64,000 bases of DNA from Parapristionchus giblindavisi (taxonomy: Eukaryota > Nematoda > Chromadorea > Rhabditida > Diplogasteridae): NCBI GenBank assembly GCA_943737045.1, contig CALSFV010000218.1, positions 1,382,658 through 1,446,657 on the forward strand. The letters run 5' to 3'. The translations under genes were made by a program, and so were the position numbers. The notes beneath the pieces were generated by a model. The model saw only the letters and a list, made by a program, of their open reading frames with translations. It made no database searches and was not told the DNA's origin. This document shows, in pieces, positions 24,071-37,100 of the stretch; within the stretch, counting starts at the first letter, position 1, and every line of letters starts with the position of its first letter.

Positions 24071-25677
24071 CAGAATTTTTTGCTCTTTCACGTGGTATAT
24101 GCTACGATAAGTTTAGATTAAATATTGGCGTGTCACGAATTCTTTAATGCTAAAAATGCATGGTTCAATGTTGTTAATTCGGCTGGAGCGGCCGTTGTTC
24201 AACATAGGAACGTGCAAAGTACTCAGAATTTTTTGCTCTTTCGTTTGGTATATGACACGCTGGGTCTAGCAGAAAAATTTTCATGTCAGGTATTCTTTTG
24301 GTCTTATCAGAGTGAAAGCTACTTTTGTACTTTGGGCATTGTGGAATCAACACAAGATTACAGTTTGACATGAACTGAAGTGTAGATTATTCAGAATTTT
24401 TTGCTCTTTCACGTGGTATATGCTACGATAAGTTTAGATTAAATATTGGCGTGTCACGAATTCTTTAATGCTAAAAATGCATGGTTCAATGTTGTTAATT
24501 CGGCTGGAGCGGCCGTTGTTCAACATGGAACGTTGCAAAATACTCAGAATTTTTTGCTCTTTCGTTTGGTATATGACACGCTGGGTCTAGCAGAAAATTT
24601 TTCATGTCAGGTATTCTTTTGGTCTTATCAGAGTGAAAGCTACTTTTGTACTTTGGGCATTGTGGAATCAACACAAGATTACAGTTTGACATGAACTGAA
24701 GTGTAGATTATTCAGAATTTTTTGCTCTTTCACGTGGTATATGCTACGATAAGTTTAGATTAAATATTGGCGTGTCACGAATTCTTTAATGATAAAAATG
24801 CATGGTTCAATGTTGTTAATTCGGCTGGAGCGGCCATTGTTCAAAATGGAACGTTGCAAAATACTCAGAATTTTTTGCTCTTTCGTTTGGTATATGACAC
24901 GCTGGGTCTAGCAGAAACTTTTTCATGTCAGGTATTCTTTTGGTCTTATCAGAGTGAAAGCTACTTTTGTACTTTAGGCATTGTGGAATCAACACAAGAT
25001 TACAGTTTGACTTGAACTGAAGTGTAGATTATTCAGAATTTTTTGCTCTTTCACGTGGTATATGCTACGATAAGTTTAGATTAAATATTGGCGTGACACG
25101 AATTCTTTAATGCTAAAAATGCATGGTTCAATGTTGTTAATTCGGCTGGAGCGGCCGTTGTTCAACATGGAACGTTGCAAAATACTCAGAATTTTTTGCT
25201 CTTTCGTTTGGTATATGACACGCTGGGTCTAGCAGAAAATTTTTTCATGTCAGGTATTCTTTTGGTCTTATCAGAGTGAAAGCTACTTTTGTACTTTAGG
25301 CATTGTGGAATCAACACAAGATTACAGTTTGACTTGAACTGAAGTGTAGATTATTCAGAATTTTTTGCTCTTTCACGTGGTATATGCTACGATAAGTTTA
25401 GATTAAATATTGGCGTGTCACGAATTCTTTAATGCTAAAAATGCATGGTTCAATGTTGTTAATTCGGCTGGAGCGGCCGTTGTTCAACATGGAACGTTGC
25501 AAAATACTCAGAATTTTTTGCTCTTTCGTTTGGTATATGACACGCTGGGTCTAGCAGAAAATTTTTTCATGTCAGGTATTCTTTTGGTCTTATCAGAGTG
25601 AAAGCTACTTTTGTACTTTAGGCATTGTGGAATCAACACAAGATTACAGTTTGACATGAACTGAAGTGTAGATTATT

Positions 25678-26268
25678 CAGAATTTTTTGCTCTTTCACGT
25701 GGTATATGCTACGATAAGTTTAGATTAAAGGGAGCGCAACCTCACTCAATGGTCTCTTGGACGCGCAATGCTCTCTCGTTGTTAGAGAACAGAAAAAAAG
25801 TGTGCGCAATGAAGAGACCATTGAGTGAGGTAACGTTCCCTTTAAATATTGGCGTGTCACGAATTCTTTAATGCTAAAAATGCATGGTTCAATGTTGTTA
25901 ATTCGGCTGGAGCGGCCGTTGTTCAACATGGAACGTTGCAAAATACTCAGAATTTTTTGCTCTTTCGTTTGGTATATGCTATGATACGTTTCGATAAAGC
26001 ATTGACGTGCCACGAATTCTTTATTGCCGAAAATGCATAATTCAATTTTGTTAATTCGGCTGAAGTGGCCGTTGTTCAACATAGGAACGTGCAAAGTACT
26101 CAGAATTTTTTGCTCTTTCGTTTGGTATATGACACGCTGGGTCTAGCAGAAAATTTTTCATGTCAGGTATTCTTTTGGTCTTATCAGAGTGAAAGCTACT
26201 TTTGTACTTTGGGCATTGTGGAATCAACACAAGATTACAGTTTGACATGAACTGAAGTGTAGATTATT
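25678..26268 (+). repeat. Composite SatA unit 7, carrying the second MITE copy
   Basis: This is the copy of composite unit 6, 2198 bp downstream, with the same 'ggtatatgctatgatacg' breakpoint variant and the MITE at the same internal position. It is the last composite unit in the window; none occurs in the following 37 kb. Confidence 0.87.
25729..25841. mobile_element. 113-bp MITE with TTAA target duplication, copy 2
   Basis: This copy looks the same in sequence as the one at 23531-23643, with the same TTAA flanks (25725-25728 and 25842-25845) in the same position of the same composite monomer type, exactly 2198 bp downstream. It was therefore copied with the satellite block and is not a second transposition. 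Confidence 0.9.
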
Positions 26269-29200
26269 CAGAATTTTTTGCTCTTTCACGTGGTATATGC
26301 TACGATAAGTTTAGATTAAATATTGGCGTGTCACGAATTCTTTAATGCTAAAAATGCATGGTTCAATGTTGTTAATTCGGCTGGAGCGGCCGTTGTTCAA
26401 CATAGGAACGTGCAAAGTACTCAGAATTTTTTGCTCTTTCGTTTGGTATATGACACGCTGGGTCTAGCAGAAAATTTTTCATGTCAGGTATTCTTTTGGT
26501 CTTATCAGAGTGAAAGCTACTTTTGTACTTTGGGCATTGTGGAATCAACACAAGATTACAGTTTGACATGAACTGAAGTGTAGATTATTCAGAATTTTTT
26601 GCTCTTTCACGTGGTATATGCTACGATAAGTTTAGATTAAATATTGGCGTGTCACGAATTCTTTAATGCTAAAAATGCATGGTTCAATGTTGTTAATTCG
26701 GCTGGAGCGGCCGTTGTTCAACATGGAACGTTGCAAAATACTCAGAATTTTTTGCTCTTTCGTTTGGTATATGACACGCTGGGTCTAGCAGAAAATTTTT
26801 CATGTCAGGTATTCTTTTGGTCTTATCAGAGTGAAAGCTACTTTTGTACTTTGGGCATTGTGGAATCAACACAAGATTACAGTTTGACATGAACTGAAGT
26901 GTAGATTATTCAGAATTTTTTGCTCTTTCACGTGGTATATGCTACGATAAGTTTAGATTAAATATTGGCGTGTCACGAATTCTTTAATGATAAAAATGCA
27001 TGGTTCAATGTTGTTAATTCGGCTGGAGCGGCCATTGTTCAAAATGGAACGTTGCAAAATACTCAGAATTTTTTGCTCTTTCGTTTGGTATATGACACGC
27101 TGGGTCTAGCAGAAACTTTTTCATGTCAGGTATTCTTTTGGTCTTATCAGAGTGAAAGCTACTTTTGTACTTTAGGCATTGTGGAATCAACACAAGATTA
27201 CAGTTTGACTTGAACTGAAGTGTAGATTATTCAGAATTTTTTGCTCTTTCACGTGGTATATGCTACGATAAGTTTAGATTAAATATTGGCGTGACACGAA
27301 TTCTTTAATGCTAAAAATGCATGGTTCAATGTTGTTAATTCGGCTGGAGCGGCCGTTGTTCAACATGGAACGTTGCAAAATACTCAGAATTTTTTGCTCT
27401 TTCGTTTGGTATATGACACGCTGGGTCTAGCAGAAAATTTTTTCATGTCAGGTATTCTTTTGGTCTTATCAGAGTGAAAGCTACTTTTGTACTTTAGGCA
27501 TTGTGGAATCAACACAAGATTACAGTTTGACTTGAACTGAAGTGTAGATTATTCAGAATTTTTTGCTCTTTCACGTGGTATATGCTACGATAAGTTTAGA
27601 TTAAATATTGGCGTGTCACGAATTCTTTAATGCTAAAAATGCATGGTTCAATGTTGTTAATTCGGCTGGAGCGGCCGTTGTTCAACATGGAACGTTGCAA
27701 AATACTCAGAATTTTTTGCTCTTTCGTTTGGTATATGACACGCTGGGTCTAGCAGAAAATTTTTTCATGTCAGGTATTCTTTTGGTCTTATCAGAGTGAA
27801 AGCTACTTTTGTACTTTAGGCATTGTGGAATCAACACAAGATTACAGTTTGACATGAACTGAAGTGTAGATTATTCAGAATTTTTTGCTCTTTCACGTGG
27901 TATATGCTACGATAAGTTTAGATTAAATATTGGCGTGTCACGAATTCTTTAATGCTAAAAATGCATGGTTCAATGTTGTTAATTCGGCTGGAGCGGCCGT
28001 TGTTCAACATGGAACGTTGCAAAATACTCAGAATTTTTTGCTCTTTCGTTTGGTATATGACACGCTGGGTCTAGCAGAAAATTTTTCATGACAGGTATTC
28101 TTTTGGTCTTATCAAAGTGAAAGCTACTTTTGTACTTTGGGCATTGTGGAATCAACACAAGATTACAGTTTGACATGAACTGAAGTGTAGATTATTCAGA
28201 ATTTTTTGCTCTTTCACGTGGTATATGCTACGATAAGTTTAGATTAAATATTGGCGTGTCACGAATTCTTTAATGCTAAAAATGCATGGTTCAATGTTGT
28301 TAATTCGGCTGGAGCGGCCGTTGTTCAACATGGAACGTTGCAAAATACTCAGAATTTTTTGCTCTTTCGTTTGGTATATGACACGCTGGGTCTAGCAGAA
28401 ACTTTTTCATGTCAGGTATTCTTTTGGTCTTATCAGAGTGAAAGCTACTTTTGTACTTTAGGCATTGTGGAATCAACACAAGATTACAGTTTGACTTGAA
28501 CTGAAGTGTAGATTATTCAGAATTTTTTGCTCTTTCACGTGGTATATGCTACGATAAGTTTAGATTAAATATTGGCGTGACACGAATTCTTTAATGCTAA
28601 AAATGCATGGTTCAATGTTGTTAATTCGGCTGGAGCGGCCGTTGTTCAACATGGAACGTTGCAAAATACTCAGAATTTTTTGCTCTTTCGTTTGGTATAT
28701 GACACGCTGGGTCTAGCAGAAAATTTTTTCATGTCAGGTATTCTTTTGGTCTTATCAAAGTGAAAGCTACTTTTGTACTTTGGGCATTGTGGAATCAACA
28801 CAAGATTACAGTTTGACATGAACTGAAGTGTAGATTATTCAGAATTTTTTGCTCTTTCACGTGGTATATGCTACGATAAGTTTAGATTAAATATTGGCGT
28901 GTCACGAATTCTTTAATGCTAAAAATGCATGGTTCAATGTTGTTAATTCGGCTGGAGCGGCCGTTGTTCAACATGGAACGTTGCAAAATACTCAGAATTT
29001 TTTGCTCTTTCGTTTGGTATATGACACGCTGGGTCTAGCAGAAAATTTTTCATGTCAGGTATTCTTTTGGTCTTATCAGAGTGAAAGCTACTTTTGTACT
29101 TTGGGCATTGTGGAATCAACACAAGATTACAGTTTGACATGAACTGAAGTGTAGATTATTCAGAATTTTTTGCTCTTTCACGTGGTATATGCTACGATAA

Positions 29201-31141
29201 GTTTAGATTAAATATTGGCGTGACACGAATTCTTTAATGCTAAAAATGCATGGTTCAATGTTGTTAATTCGGCTGGAGCGGCCGTTGTTCAACATGGAAC
29301 GTTGCAAAATACTCAGAATTTTTTGCTCTTTCGTTTGGTATATGACACGCTGGGTCTAGCAGAAAATTTTTTCATGTCAGGTATTCTTTTGGTCTTATCA
29401 AAGTGAAAGCTACTTTTGTACTTTGGGCATTGTGGAATCAACACAAGATTACAGTTTGACATGAACTGAAGTGTAGATTATTCAGAATTTTTTGCTCTTT
29501 CACGTGGTATATGCTACGATAAGTTTAGATTAAATATTGGCGTGTCACGAATTCTTTAATGCTAAAAATGCATGGTTCAATGTTGTTAATTCGGCTGGAG
29601 CGGCCGTTGTTCAACATGGAACGTTGCAAAATACTCAGAATTTTTTGCTCTTTCGTTTGGTATATGACACGCTGGGTCTAGCAGAAAATTTTTCATGTCA
29701 GGTATTCTTTTGGTCTTATCAGAGTGAAAGCTACTTTTGTACTTTGGGCATTGTGGAATCAACACAAGATTACAGTTTGACATGAACTGAAGTGTAGATT
29801 ATTCAGAATTTTTTGCTCTTTCACGTGGTATATGCTACGATAAGTTTAGATTAAATATTGGCGTGACACGAATTCTTTAATGCTAAAAATGCATGGTTCA
29901 ATGTTGTTAATTCGGCTGGAGCGGCCGTTGTTCAACATGGAACGTTGCAAAATACTCAGAATTTTTTGCTCTTTCGTTTGGTATATGACACGCAGGGTCT
30001 AGCAGAAAATTTTTCATGTCAGGTATTCTTTTGGTCTTATCAGAGTGAAAGCTACTTTTGTACTTTGGGCATTGTGGAATCAACACAAGATTACAGTTTG
30101 ACATGAACTGAAGTGTAGATTATTCAGAATTTTTTGCTCTTTCACGTGGTATATGCTACGATAAGTTTAGATTAAATATTGGCGTGACACGAATTCTTTA
30201 ATGCTAAAAATGCATGGTTCAATGTTGTTAATTCGGCTGGAGCGGCCGTTGTTCAACATGGAACGTTGCAAAATACTCAGAATTTTTTGCTCTTTCGTTT
30301 GGTATATGACACGCTGGGTCTAGCAGAAACTTTTTCATGTCAGGTATTCTTTTGGTCTTATCAGAGTGAAAGCTACTTTTGTACTTTAGGCATTGTGGAA
30401 TCAACACAAGATTACAGTTTGACTTGAACTGAAGTGTAGATTATTCAGAATTTTTTGCTCTTTCACGTGGTATATGCTACGATAAGTTTAGATTAAATAT
30501 TGGCGAGTCACGAATTCTTTAATGCTAAAAATGCATGGTTCAATGTTGTTAATTCGGCTGGAGCGGCCGTTGTTCAACATGGAACGTTGCAAAATACTCA
30601 GAATTTTTTGCTCTTTCGATTGGTATATGACACGCTGGGTCTAGCAGAAACTTTTTCATGTCAGGTATTCTTTTGGTCTTATCAGAGTGAAAGCTACTTT
30701 TGTACTTTAGGCATTGTGGAATCAACACAAGATTACAGTTTGACTTGAACTGAAGTGTAGATTATTCAGAATTTTTTGCTCTTTCACGTGGTATATGCTA
30801 CGATAAGTTTAGATTAAATATTGGCGTGTCACGAATTCTTTAATGCTAAAAATGCATGGTTCAATGTTGTTAATTCGGCTGGAGCGGCCGTTGTTCAACA
30901 TGGAACGTTGCAAAATACTCAGAATTTTTTGCTCTTTCGTTTGGTATATGACACGCTGGGTCTAGCAGAAACTTTTTCATGTCAGGTATTCTTTTGGTCT
31001 TATCAGAGTGAAAGCTACTTTTGTACTTTAGGCATTGTGGAATCAACACAAGATTACAGTTTGACTTGAACTGAAGTGTAGATTATTCAGAATTTTTTGC
31101 TCTTTCACGTGGTATATGCTACGATAAGTTTAGATTAAATA

Positions 31142-34100
31142 TTGGCGTGTCACGAATTCTTTAATGCTAAAAATGCATGGTTCAATGTTGTTAATTCGGC
31201 TGGAGCGGCCGTTGTTCAACATGGAACGTTGCAAAATACTCAGAATTTTTTGCTCTTTCGTTTGGTATATGACACGCTGGGTCTAGCAGAAACTTTTTCA
31301 TGTCAGGTATTCTTTTGGTCTTATCAGAGTGAAAGCTACTTTTGTACTTTAGGCATTGTGGAATCAACACAAGATTACAGTTTGACTTGAACTGAAGTGT
31401 AGATTATTCAGAATTTTTTGCTCTTTCACGTGGTATATGCTACGATAAGTTTAGATTAAATATTGGCGAGTCACGAATTCTTTAATGCTAAAAATGCATG
31501 GTTCAATGTTGTTAATTCGGCTGGAGCGGCCGTTGTTCAACATGGAACGTTGCAAAATACTCAGAATTTTTTGCTCTTTCGTTTGGTATATGACACGCTG
31601 GGTCTAGCAGAAACTTTTTCATGTCAGGTATTCTTTTGGTCTTATCAGAGTGAAAGCTACTTTTGTACTTTAGGCATTGTGGAATCAACACAAGATTACA
31701 GTTTGACTTGAACTGAAGTGTAGATTATTCAGAATTTTTTGCTCTTTCACGTGGTATATGCTGCGATAAGTTTAGATTAAATATTGGCGAGTCACGAATT
31801 CTTTAATGCTAAAAATGCATGGTTCAATGTTGTTAATTCGGCTGGAGCGGCCGTTGTTCAACATGGAACGTTGCAAAATACTCAGAATTTTTTGCTCTTT
31901 CGTTTGGTATATGACACGCTGGGTCTAGCAGAAACTTTTTCATGTCAGGTATTCTTTTGGTCTTATCAGAGTGAAAGCTACTTTTGTACTTTAGGCATTG
32001 TGGAATCAACACAAGATTACAGTTTGACTTGAACTGAAGTGTAGATTATTCAGAATTTTTTGCTCTTTCACGTGGTATATGCTACGATAAGTTTAGATTA
32101 AATATTGGCGTGTCACGAATTCTTTAATGCTAAAAATGCATGGTTCAATGTTGTTAATTCGGCTGGAGCGGCCGTTGTTCAACATGGAACGTTGCAAAAT
32201 ACTCAGAATTTTTTGCTCTTTCGTTTGGTATATGACACGCTGGGTCTAGCAGAAACTTTTTCATGTCAGGTATTCTTTTGGTCTTATCAGAGTGAAAGCT
32301 ACTTTTGTACTTTGGGCATTGTGGAATCAACACAAGATTACAGTTTGACATGAACTGAAGTGTAGATTATTCAGAATTTTTTGCTCTTTCACGTGGTATA
32401 TGCTACGATAAGTTTAGATTAAATATTGGCGTGACACGAATTCTTTAATGCTAAAAATGCATGGTTCAATGTTGTTAATTCGGCTGGAGCGGCCGTTGTT
32501 CAACATGGAACGTTGCAAAATACTCAGAATTTTTTGCTCTTACGTTTGGTATATGACACGCAGGGTCTAGCAGAAAATTTTTCATGTCAGGTATTCTTTT
32601 GGTCTTATCAGAGTGAAAGCTACTTTTGTACTTTGGGCATTGTGGAATCAACACAAGATTACAGTTTGACATGAACTGAAGTGTAGATTATTCAGAATTT
32701 TTTGCTCTTTCACGTGGTATATGCTACGATAAGTTTAGATTAAATATTGGCGTGACACGAATTCTTTAATGCTAAAAATGCATGGTTCAATGTTGTTAAT
32801 TCGGCTGGAGCGGCCGTTGTTCAACATGGAACGTTGCAAAATACTCAGTATTTTTTGCTCTTTCGTTTGGTATATGACACGCTGGGTCTAGCAGAAACTT
32901 TTTCATGTCAGGTATTCTTTTGGTCTTATCAGAGTGAAAGCTACTTTTGTACTTTAGGCATTGTGGAATCAACACAAGATTACAGTTTGACTTGAACTGA
33001 AGTGTAGATTATTCAGAATTTTTTGCTCTTTCACGTGGTATATGCTACGATAAGTTTAGATTAAATATTGGCGAGTCACGAATTCTTTAATGCTAAAAAT
33101 GCATGGTTCAATGTTGTTAATTCGGCTGGAGCGGCCGTTGTTCAACATGGAACGTTGCAAAATACTCAGAATTTTTTGCTCTTTCGTTTGGTATATGACA
33201 CGCTGGGTCTAGCAGAAACTTTTTCATGTCAGGTATTCTTTTGGTCTTATCAGAGTGAAAGCTACTTTTGTACTTTAGGCATTGTGGAATCAACACAAGA
33301 TTACAGTTTGACTTGAACTGAAGTGTAGATTATTCAGAATTTTTTGCTCTTTCACGTGGTATATGCTACGATAAGTTTAGATTAAATATTGGCGTGTCAC
33401 GAATTCTTTAATGCTAAAAATGCATGGTTCAATGTTGTTAATTCGGCTGGAGCGGCCGTTGTTCAACATGGAACGTTGCAAAATACTCAGAATTTTTTGC
33501 TCTTTCGTTTGGTATATGACACGCTGGGTCTAGCAGAAACTTTTTCATGTCAGGTATTCTTTTGGTCTTATCAGAGTGAAAGCTACTTTTGTACTTTAGG
33601 CATTGTGGAATCAACACAAGATTACAGTTTGACTTGAACTGAAGTGTAGATTATTCAGAATTTTTTGCTCTTTCACGTGGTATATGCTACGATAAGTTTA
33701 GATTAAATATTGGCGTGTCACGAATTCTTTAATGCTAAAAATGCATGGTTCAATGTTGTTAATTCGGCTGGAGCGGCCGTTGTTCAACATGGAACGTTGC
33801 AAAATACTCAGAATTTTTTGCTCTTTCGTTTGGTATATGACACGCTGGGTCTAGCAGAAACTTTTTCATGTCAGGTATTCTTTTGGTCTTATCAGAGTGA
33901 AAGCTACTTTTGTACTTTAGGCATTGTGGAATCAACACAAGATTACAGTTTGACTTGAACTGAAGTGTAGATTATTCAGAATTTTTTGCTCTTTCACGTG
34001 GTATATGCTACGATAAGTTTAGATTAAATATTGGCGAGTCACGAATTCTTTAATGCTAAAAATGTATGGTTCAATGTTGTTAATTCGGCTGGAGCGGCCG

Positions 34101-37100
34101 TTGTTCAACATGGAACGTTGCAAAATACTCAGAATTTTTTGCTCTTTCGTTTGGTATATGACACGCTGGGTCTAGCAGAAACTTTTTCATGTCAGGTATT
34201 CTTTTGGTCTTATCAGAGTGAAAGCTACTTTTGTACTTTAGGCATTGTGGAATCAACACAAGATTACAGTTTGACTTGAACTGAAGTGTAGATTATTCAG
34301 AATTTTTTGCTCTTTCACGTGGTATATGCTACGATAAGTTTAGATTAAATATTGGCGTGTCACGAATTCTTTAATGCTAAAAATGCATGGTTCAATGTTG
34401 TTAATTCGGCTGGAGCGGCCGTTGTTCAACATGGAACGTTGCAAAATACTCAGAATTTTTTGCTCTTTCGTTTGGTATATGACACGCTGGGTCTAGCAGA
34501 AACTTTTTCATGTCAGGTATTCTTTTGGTCTTATCAGAGTGAAAGCTACTTTTGTACTTTAGGCATTGTGGAATCAACACAAGATTACAGTTTGACTTGA
34601 ACTGAAGTGTAGATTATTCAGAATTTTTTGCTCTTTCACGTGGTATATGCTACGATAAGTTTATATTAAATATTGGCGTGTCACGAATTCTTTAATGCTA
34701 AAAATGCATGGTTCAATGTTGTTAATTCGGCTGGAGCGGCCGTTGTTCAACATGGAACGTTGCAAAATACTCAGAATTTTTTGCTCTTTCGTTTGGTATA
34801 TGACACGCTGGGTCTAGCAGAAACTTTTTCATGTCAGGTATTCTTTTGGTCTTATCAGAGTGAAAGCTACTTTTGTACTTTAGGCATTGTGGAATCAACA
34901 CAAGATTACAGTTTGACTTGAACTGAAGTGTAGATTATTCAGAATTTTTTGCTCTTTCACGTGGTATATGCTACGATAAGTTTAGATTAAATATTGGCGA
35001 GTCACGAATTCTTTAATGCTAAAAATGTATGGTTCAATGTTGTTAATTCGGCTGGAGCGGCCGTTGTTCAACATGGAACGTTGCAAAATACTCAGAATTT
35101 TTTGCTCTTTCGTTTGGTATATGACACGCTGGGTCTAGCAGAAACTTTTTCATGTCAGGTATTCTTTTGGTCTTATCAGAGTGAAAGCTACTTTTGTACT
35201 TTAGGCATTGTGGAATCAACACAAGATTACAGTTTGACTTGAACTGAAGTGTAGATTATTCAGAATTTTTTGCTCTTTCACGTGGTATATGCTACGATAA
35301 GTTTAGATTAAATATTGGCGTGTCACGAATTCTTTAATGCTAAAAATGCATGGTTCAATGTTGTTAATTCGGCTGGAGCGGCCGTTGTTCAACATGGAAC
35401 GTTGCAAAATACTCAGAATTTTTTGCTCTTTCGTTTGGTATATGACACGCTGGGTCTAGCAGAAACTTTTTCATGTCAGGTATTCTTTTGGTCTTATCAG
35501 AGTGAAAGCTACTTTTGTACTTTAGGCATTGTGGAATCAACACAAGATTACAGTTTGACTTGAACTGAAGTGTAGATTATTCAGAATTTTTTGCTCTTTC
35601 ACGTGGTATATGCTACGATAAGTTTAGATTAAATATTGGCGAGTCACGAATTCTTTAATGCTAAAAATGCATGGTTCAATGTTGTTAATTCGGCTGGAGC
35701 GGCCGTTGTTCAACATGGAACGTTGCAAAATACTCAGAATTTTTTGCTCTTTCGTTTGGTATATGACACGCTGGGTCTAGCAGAAACTTTTTCATGTCAG
35801 GTATTCTTTTGGTCTTATCAGAGTGAAAGCTACTTTTGTACTTTAGGCATTGTGGAATCAACACAAGATTACAGTTTGACTTGAACTGAAGTGTAGATTA
35901 TTCAGAATTTTTTGCTCTTTCACGTGGTATATGCTACGATAAGTTTAGATTAAATATTGGCGAGTCACGAATTCTTTAATGCTAAAAATGCATGGTTCAA
36001 TGTTGTTAATTCGGCTGGAGCGGCCGTTGTTCAACATGGAACGTTGCAAAATACTCAGAATTTTTTGCTCTTTCGTTTGGTATATGACACGCTGGGTCTA
36101 GCAGAAACTTTTTCATGTCAGGTATTCTTTTGGTCTTATCAGAGTGAAAGCTACTTTTGTACTTTAGGCATTGTGGAATCAACACAAGATTACAGTTTGA
36201 CTTGAACTGAAGTGTAGATTATTCAGAATTTTTTGCTCTTTCACGTGGTATATGCTACGATAAGTTTAGATTAAATATTGGCGTGTCACGAATTCTTTAA
36301 TGCTAAAAATGCATGGTTCAATGTTGTTAATTCGGCTGGAGCGGCCGTTGTTCAACATGGAACGTTGCAAAATACTCAGAATTTTTTGCTCTTTCGTTTG
36401 GTATATGACACGCTGGGTCTAGCAGAAACTTTTTCATGTCAGGTATTCTTTTGGTCTTATCAGAGTGAAAGCTACTTTTGTACTTTGGGCATTGTGGAAT
36501 CAACACAAGATTACAGTTTGACATGAACTGAAGTGTAGATTATTCAGAATTTTTTGCTCTTTCACGTGGTATATGCTACGATAAGTTTAGATTAAATATT
36601 GGCGTGACACGAATTCTTTAATGCTAAAAATGCATGGTTCAATGTTGTTAATTCGGCTGGAGCGGCCGTTGTTCAACATGGAACGTTGCAAAATACTCAG
36701 AATTTTTTGCTCTTTCGTTTGGTATATGACACGCAGGGTCTAGCAGAAAATTTTTCATGTCAGGTATTCTTTTGGTCTTATCAGAGTGAAAGCTACTTTT
36801 GTACTTTGGGCATTGTGGAATCAACACAAGATTACAGTTTGACATGAACTGAAGTGTAGATTATTCAGAATTTTTTGCTCTTTCACGTGGTATATGCTAC
36901 GATAAGTTTAGATTAAATATTGGCGTGACACGAATTCTTTAATGCTAAAAATGCATGGTTCAATGTTGTTAATTCGGCTGGAGCGGCCGTTGTTCAACAT
37001 GGAACGTTGCAAAATACTCAGTATTTTTTGCTCTTTCGTTTGGTATATGACACGCTGGGTCTAGCAGAAACTTTTTCATGTCAGGTATTCTTTTGGTCTT

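Larger units (their letters stand above)
23425..27820 (+). repeat. 2198-bp SatA block duplication carrying the TTAA MITE
   Basis: Two successive copies, about 23425-25622 and 25623-27820, match in order: MITE, composite unit, four monomers with the same subtype order (including aatgataaaaatg with gaaactttttc), and two units with a seventh T in gaaaattttttc. They are almost identical; one difference is gaaaaattttc near 24275 against gaaaatttttc. Boundaries are approximate because the exchange occurred inside near-identical monomers. Confidence 0.9.

Noticed and set aside
23522..26094. Two 124-codon - strand frames across the MITE
   Set aside because: They are read-through of satellite plus MITE sequence, with half their length in the transposon's inverted repeats. 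They are identical because the block was duplicated.
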